A stretch of DNA of 64,000 nt from Notospermus geniculatus. Taxonomy: Eukaryota > Nemertea > Pilidiophora > Heteronemertea > Lineidae. The notes beneath the pieces are model-generated. The model was not told the DNA's origin and did not search any database. It worked only from the letters and a program-made list of their open reading frames with translations. Each line of letters starts with the position of its first letter. Within the stretch, counting starts at the first letter, position 1. The stretch covers positions 367,900-431,899 of the forward strand of contig NMRB01000076.1 in NCBI GenBank assembly GCA_002633025.1, given 5' to 3'. A program made the position numbers and the translations under genes. Positions 57,760 to 64,000 of the stretch are shown here, one piece after another.

Positions 57760-60431
57760 GTTTAGAGTAGTGCGTCTTGTATAACAATACATGTTCATAT
57801 TTGCCCTGTATCATAACCCCAAGGTGACAAAGTCCATGTTTGACTTCTGAAATGGTGAAATACAACAATCCACCTAGGCTAGATGTGCACCTAGAAATTG
57901 GTGGCTGGGCGAAGAGGGACGATAGGTAATATACATACCGGTAACTATAACTCTCCAAGTTTTGCACCATGCAACTGAACTTAGTGCAATGAACCTTCCT
58001 ATAAGGTGCACCTTCTCAAGATAGGAATCATGAGAAATATATCATCCATTTCCGGTTAACTTCCTCCACACTGTTTACAAACATTGAATGTTGTTGTTTC
58101 CCAGCAAAAATACCCACTGGATATCAGCAACATCATAGTGCCATTGATATCTTATAATTTGCTTTTAATGCTGTATGCTGCACAGGTCTGTGTAAGATTC
58201 ACTTGATGGTGAATTTACCATTAAAATTGCTGAAGGCAGACGCCAATGTTGTTCATAATCCTTCCGTCTGCTCTGCTCTGCCTTGGGTTATGGTACAGAA
58301 TTAGCAGCAACAGTCCTACATCTGGTAAAAATCAAACTTCATATGGCGCTGTACTACTAAAAAAAGCACCCAAAGCACGGTACTTCCTACAACCATACAT
58401 TACAGCCAGTTCAACTGGTTCGTACATTTCAGTTAATGTTATGAATGCTTTATCACTCCTCTGGCTCATGAACCAAGCGATGAAGTCCAACTTGGTAAAG
58501 TTTGATCCAACTCACCTGTTGAGAAAATTATGCCAGGTGTGAACATTATTTGTACCACTCCTTCCCCATGTCAGCTTGATGTGGTACAAGTGTTCAGGTT
58601 CAAGAACCAGATATTTACTTCAACATGATGCTGGCTGTTACAGATTTGTCCAGCATCATCCAGTGCATCATCATCATCATCATCCATTCTGAAGTTCAAG
58701 ATGTTCAGTTTAACTTCACCTTTCAGCCACATTTTGCAGTTTCCCCAAGTCCACAATCACCAATGTTCATTCATTCTTTAACTTTCTGGCATCCTTTGCC
58801 TTCAGTTGACACATGTACCATGTCACAAACTTCATTCTCAGAAAAAAAGTGCTTCAGACTTTGCTCTTTGATATTCTTTGAGACCAATAGAATAGGTTAC
58901 CACACATCTCACAGTCATACCTTCAGAGGCTTCTTATTCACATTTCAGACCTTCACTTTGGGATGTTCTTAGGTTGATGTAGGCTATACTTGACTTCGTT
59001 TTCACCAATTACACCTCTCCAACATGACAGGATTTGTAGAAATGTGTCCATAGCAGCAGATACAAAGTCTGTCTTGTCCTTGCTGCAAAGCTTTTCATCT
59101 TTGTGACTGCTGTGATTCCAACTCATTGCTGTAGAAAGCATTGCTTCAAAATCAAAGCTTGTAGTGTGGTTGCTAATAGTTGCATTGGCATAATTCCTGT
59201 TGTAACAAGNCCTTGGGGGGGGGGGGGACACCTGCTGAAGTTGGTGATAATGTTAGTGAAAAAGTATTGGCTGAAGTTTAGGTCCATTGACAACAGGTCT
59301 GATCTCTCTGGGTATAATCTTCTGCTCTCTGATCTGATGAGGTATGCCCAACTGATCATATTGATCCTAAAACCCATCAGATATCTTTGCCAAATTCAGC
59401 ATCATGTTGTCCTATTCACAATCGATTTGATATCTCTCCAAGGAAGCAATTACCTCTCCTCTGTGGGGAATTGCTTGATCCTCTTGCAGCCAACGTCTAA
59501 TGCTGAATTACCATACTGATCCTTTAATGTATATGAAGTTTATATATAGGAAGTTTCAAGTTAAGAAATTTGAATGACCTTTACTGCGTGACTGTGCAAT
59601 TCACTTTGTATCAACACTCAGATGGATACCTACAGTGTGTGCAATTTCGACACTGTGTTACTTCTTTGATATAGTGATACCCATGAACGGCAAGGACTCA
59701 TTCTTTTGGGGAGGTTCATCTGACAGATTTACCCGCAACTTCATTTTCCTGGACTAGACTTTCTCATTTTTGGCGTAACCATGAGCGATATTGGTAAAAG
59801 CTTTGTCAGTTTAATAACGGCCGAAGGTTTTAGAGATTTTGTGGATGTTACTAACACACGCATTGCATCACAGCCTGCCACTATCTCGAGTTCTAGGTTT
59901 TAATGCAGACTAACACCAGTTGCTGTTTGTAGTAACAAATACATGCATCATAAATTTAGGTTTTGCCTTTGAAAATAACCTGTGTGGACTAACTCCAGTG
60001 TTATTGTCTTGTACAGGAGATGGTTGCAAATCAGGCTAAGCCAACTCATCTTTACTGGGGTTGCTGGCCAGGTTCTTGTGCCTTGATGCACAATAGTGTA
60101 TGTGCCCTTCTTGATAACTGAAATCCCAGGTCAGTGAAAGAGTAGGCTACTTCCATGTGTGTGTACATCCTCTGCTTGTTAATTGTATAGTAACCTACTC
60201 AAAGCTTGACTTGGAATCTGATATAGTTACATATCCTGCCCTTCCTTCAGCACTTACTTGGTGTTGTGTACTGTCAGTGCAAGGAAGGAAAGCAGAACAG
60301 AAGCACAAATGTGCAGAAATTTGCAGTTAGCAACCATCTTCTGTGCCGATCCATACAGCAATTGACTTCGGATTATATGACAGCAATCCATAGTCAGGCT
60401 GCCCCATGTTTGTCATGTTACGTATTCGTAG

Positions 60432-61844
60432 ATGAGCAATCTTCAAGAGGAGCTAAAATGTTCATGAAAATGCAAGAGAAGGCAAGGGCACAGGAAGACG
60501 AAAGACCACAGAGCCCTATTCCAGAGTACGCACCATACCAACAAGGACAGCAACATCAGCAACAGCCTTCTAGTCCATGGCAGAGCCAGTCTTTTCATGC
60601 CACACAACATGGATCTCAGTCTCAGGAACCTCAGACAGTTAGGCAACGCCCTTCTAGTCCTTGGGGTAGCCAGGGATCTCAGTCACGGGAACCTCAGACT
60701 GTTAGGCAACGACCTTCTAGTCCTTGGGATAGCCAGGGATCACAGTCTCGGGAACCTCAGACAGTTAGACAACGACCGTCTAGTCCCTGGGGTAGCCAAT
60801 CTTTCGATGGCCCACAGCATCGACCTTCAAGTCCTTGGAGAAGTCAATCTCATGATCAACAGAGGCCTACAAGCCCAATGATAAACCAGTCAGTACCTCA
60901 GCAACAGCGTCCTAGTAGTCCTTGGAGAAGTCAGTCACACGAAAGTCAACAGAGGCCTGCAAGCCCGATGATAAATCAGTCAATACCTCAGCAACAGCGT
61001 CCAAGTAGTCCTTGGAGAAGTCAGTCCTTCGAAGCACCTCAGACAGGTCCTCAGCATCAACAGCAACCACGTGCACCTAGTCCATGGCAGAAAGAGTCCA
61101 ATGTTGCAAAACCACCTCACCAGAGACCTTTGAGTCCTTGGCAGAATCAAATGCAAGAAAATAAGGTGCAAACAACCGTGAATGTGACCGCTAAACCGAC
61201 CGCGCGAAGTTCTTCAGTGCCTGCAAGAGTGAGGAGTGCTCCGACGACGCCAAGAGGCCAGGCACAACCACCTTCAGCGGTGGTTCCTCCAATGCCGTCA
61301 GGGACACCCACCCCAGTGAACAGGGCCCCAACACCTCCTGCTGAGGAGGTAGAGGAAGAAGTAATTGTGCCAGTCAAAGACAGAATCAGAACTTTCAGGA
61401 ATATTGAGGCGTCACATTCGCCGACAAGATCACAACAAAAACCAATCATTGACTTTAAACCAACTGCAAATATCACTTCACAACCATCTACTCCAACTTG
61501 GAATGTCCGTTCACCGTCACCAGTAGGTTCTTGGAACAAGCCCAGTAGCACCTCTGCTACCCCTTCAACACCCAGTGGAACTGGTGCCAGTACGTGGGGG
61601 AAACCAACATCAACTTGGGAGCCCTCCAAACCTCCGTCTACTCCAACCTGGAGTAGCCAGACGTTACCACACGATTTCAAACGGTCGGATTCTCTTCCTC
61701 CTTCGCTTGATCCAGTTCCTCTAAAAATGACCTGGAAGAAACGTGAAGAGGAGAAGAATGAGAAGAATCTTGGCCAGAAGGATGACGGGTGGAGGTCGGT
61801 GTCGAGAGATTTCTTGACCATGACAATACCAAGGAGTCCACAAG
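60432..61844 (+). CDS. PDZ gene exon 8 (SPW-repeat, Ser/Pro/Gln-rich)
   Basis: 1413 nt, phase 1 to phase 1. The likely start is after GTATTCGTAG, reading DEQSSRGAKMFMKMQEKARA. An AG at 60448-60449 would start six codons later. GAKMFMKMQEK resembles the basic G-x-x-MF motif of synaptopodin-2 relatives. Next come nine SPW motifs (PSSPWRSQS type, some in 19-residue blocks with SREPQTVRQR) and two SPMINQS variants. VIVPVKDRIRTFRNIE follows, then TPTW/STW repeats, and a charged end, LKMTWKKREEEKNEKN...SRDFLTMTIPRSPQ. It is almost wholly disordered, as is usual for actin-bundling synaptopodin proteins. The donor is CAAG|GTAGAT. Without splicing the frame would stop at 61898. Bases before 60432 are open but do not fit the phase. 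Confidence 0.88.
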
Positions 61845-62357
61845 GTAGATATCGTCATGAATTCATGTTTGTTCTTATCATGTTTACGTCATGCATCTAG
61901 TGTGACTGTGGTAGGTTGGGACAGGCTGTAAGGGCGGTCGGTGTCCTTTGAACCTTCTGTCCAAACACAGTTTGCTGTTGAAACAGTTCGTCGTGTAGGA
62001 TCATGTGTCTGGTGTGCCCCATGGTTGTTGGGACATAAAATAATGGTTGTTATCCTGTGAATGTTCCGTGTTGTAAACAATTGCTTTTGAAGCAGATTTC
62101 ATACTACCTGTAGATCATATCAAACCAGGATTGGTAATATTACGAGTCCTGGTTATTTTACTGGATGCCCCATATCGAAATGAATATTTTAGGATCTTCC
62201 ATCCGTGACGTGAATATCTTGTTCTGCAGTGAAGCATGGCCGTAACAAGGCAAGCAATTATCCTGAGTAAACGCAGAGTCAGATGATGAATGAGCTTGAA
62301 TTAGATGTGGTTTATGTAAAAATTGCTGCCATGGTGCTCTTTATTCTCCCCAGGTAG

Positions 62358-62449
62358 GAGATGTCGTGTGTGCAGTTAATGAAGCAGATCAGTTTAATGC
62401 ATTGAATTCCTCAGATTCTGACAGTTCGCAGTATTCAATGAGGTCTTGA
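62358..62449 (+). CDS. Probable last exon of the PDZ gene
   Basis: A strong pyrimidine tract ends CTCCCCAGGTAG with two AGs 4 nt apart. Using the second, exon 8 joins in frame: SPQ|GDVVCAVNEADQFNALN then SSDSDSSQYSMRS and a TGA at 62447-62449. Using the first AG (exon start 62354) gives GRRCRVCS and stop. The longer reading has coding-like composition, so I prefer it. With it the full protein is about 824 residues. No polyadenylation signal is obvious just after, so a further 3' exon cannot be excluded. Confidence 0.45.
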
Positions 62450-64000
62450 ACTTATACAGTGTTTTGGGTTCGGAAGATCAGTTGTACACCTTGCCAACAG
62501 GTGTCAGCAATGAATGGTTTGTAATCAGCTTGTTATCAGAATCGCAGTTGCTTTCTACAGTTGCCATAGGATCCCACTCTTGCTTCCCCTATACCTGCTT
62601 CAGCCAGTAAGCTAAGCAATAAGCCAGGCGAAGCTGCTGATGTAGATGGTCAGTAGGGCTTTTCCTTTCACCTCATATCCCATCCCTATCGCAGCAGTTT
62701 CTTTTCTTGAGATTCTAACTGCCATCATTGGAAAGTTGACTTGCAATTTTTTCTGTGATTTGGAAGTTTCACCTCAGAGGGTCAGTACCAAACTTAGAGA
62801 ATGAAAAAGTGTTGTTGAGGAAGATATGCTGTGGTCATCCTTTCTTGGGTTATCCATCTAAACATGCCTTGAAAGAACTTGTTATCCAGCATAGAGAACA
62901 AAAAACGGCACACAAAATGATAGTAAAAGTAAAGTCATCTCCAAATTTCGCATTCACTTCTGGGATCTCTACTATAAAGTACCTGAGGAAGACCCTGGTT
63001 GGGGTCGAAAATTTGCGAAATTCAGAGACAACTTTACTTTTGCTATCCTTGAAATGACTTTACGCAAAACCAGTTGACCTGGGAATCAAAACAACCAGTA
63101 CGCTAGTGGGTGCCATCTTTCCTTTATGGTGACACTGATCAATCAGTATAGTACTACCACAAAGGAGTGTTTGTTGCACGTGGTGTTCCTTCCATTGTTG
63201 ATAGCACGAGGAGGACTCTTAAGTGGCGGTGTTTTTTGATAGGACGTCCTATCTATTTGTGCGATTACTATTTGTGCACCACGTGGGATGTCTACTTTAT
63301 AGAACAGTTATCATTGTGCGAGATGGTTCTGAATACAAGAGGAGTTCAATACGGGGATTCTTCTGTGGTGGGTCACAGTGTTGTCCGGTGACCATCTCCA
63401 ACATTGATGGAATATTGAACGTTTGTTTAGTTGTTGACTTGCAGTTTGATAATTTGGCTTGATGAACTTTATCTTATGGATGCTATTGTGATTGTTTTTG
63501 GTGCTTGTTGACATAAGGTAGGTTGACATGCAGAGGACTTCTAATGACTTTAGGGATTACCGTACGCTTTAAAATTTGATCCCCTGGTCCCAAATCTCCT
63601 TATTTTCTGTGGCGTTTTAAGTCTATGAAAATATGTACTGGTACATTACTTCATGAATGTTGTCGTTATTTTATTGGCATTGCTCCAGTCGGGCACCAGG
63701 GTTATAGCATAACACTGCTGAACTTCTGGAGGACAAAATAATACTTGATTTGGATTGCGTTTTTCGTTACATGAATATATTCCGCCTGCTTATAGAGTGT
63801 TTCATGTATGAACCCTCAAACCTTATCGGTTGAGGTCAGTTTGATGGAGGGCAAGCAAGCCTAGCCTATAATTTAGAACCCTTTCACTGTCAACTGTGTT
63901 ATCGATATCTGATGCTTCTACTGTTGCTAAAATTTGTCAGCTGTTGTTTGTCTTACAATCAACCTGAGAGGCGTGATCAAGATCTCAAAACCTGGAGGAC
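62450..64000. other. 3' flank or UTR, one foldback
   Basis: No convincing exon. A hammerhead-like foldback is at 62919-63047. The last 30 bases could begin another phase-1 exon (VIKISKPGG) but the acceptor is weak. Confidence 0.5.
62919..63047 (+). mobile_element. Foldback with degenerate hammerhead-like core
   Basis: Outer arms GATAGTAAAAGTAAAGT and ACTTTACTTTTGCTATC pair with one mismatch, and inner arms AATTTCGCA and TGCGAAATT pair perfectly. At the top are CTGAGGA (62983-62989), a 5 bp stem GACCC/GGGTC and GAAA (63007-63010). This is the order of a hammerhead ribozyme. Extra bases flank the CTGAGGA, so activity is doubtful. Confidence 0.5.

Larger units (their letters stand above)
55314..60431. 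other. PDZ gene intron 7 (5.1 kb)
   Basis: Contains an alternative last-exon candidate (56165), a family B MITE, a Mutator-like element and a single N at 59210 in a G-run. A 60 nt-scale diverged repeat with CTTTCAG/CTTGCAG ends lies at 56030-56164. The rest is unremarkable. Confidence 0.65.

Noticed and set aside
63971-64000. Start of a further exon (VIKISKPGG)
   Set aside because: The acceptor is weak, only 30 bases are visible, and a stop-bearing last exon is already plausible at 62358.
1-64000. CRISPR arrays, rRNA, intact tRNA genes, bacterial operons
   Set aside because: None seen. The tandem arrays lack spacer structure and the tRNA-like pieces are degenerate SINE heads.

Overview
The window looks like draft genomic DNA of a marine invertebrate animal. 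Short exons are separated by long AT-rich introns, splice sites are canonical GT/AG, and the DNA is dense with short foldback transposons, tRNA-derived SINEs and CGTC-rich dispersed repeats. There are two N gaps and two single Ns. I cannot name the species. An ambulacrarian, cephalochordate or lophotrochozoan would all fit.

Two protein-coding genes can be read, arranged head to head around a shared promoter at about 10.55-11.13 kb. On the minus strand is the 5' end of a RAP1GDS1 (SmgGDS) orthologue. Its first coding exon holds only ATGG, followed by the N-terminal helix exon (9880-9978) and the first armadillo-type exon (1211-1342). The rest lies outside the window. On the plus strand, from 11128 to at least 61844 and probably 62449, is a PDZ gene of the synaptopodin-2/PDLIM type. 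I assembled it from splice phases: exon 1 (first half of the PDZ, PWGF loop), exon 2 (second half), six linker exons, then a 1.4 kb exon rich in Ser, Pro and Gln with nine SPW repeats. Exons from 48889 onward are flanked by phase-1 junctions, so they can be skipped or added without breaking frame. Joined, the exons give about 824 residues.

The most interesting feature is a set of candidate alternative first exons inside this gene. Two tiny ones, 440 bp apart, at 42058 and 42499, both begin MGNK, both fit an N-myristoylation signal (the second adds a Cys), and both end AG|GTAAG in the phase needed to join exon 3. They would make membrane-anchored forms lacking the PDZ. Another at 35380 would replace the ligand-binding half of the PDZ, and weaker candidates lie at 14794, 25289 and 48558. 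The gene may thus swap its N-terminal targeting module by promoter choice.

The introns hold five members of a CGTC-rich element family. They carry repeated CTCF-like cores and direct repeats of nuclear-receptor half-sites. They also hold MITEs with clear target-site duplications (Harbinger-like TTA, hAT-like 8 bp, Mutator-like 9 bp, several TA), five tRNA-like SINEs, six tandem arrays and a foldback with a degenerate hammerhead-like core. A repeated 285 bp block around the N at 36468 looks like two haplotypes joined in assembly. All annotation is by eye. No database search or transcript data were used.
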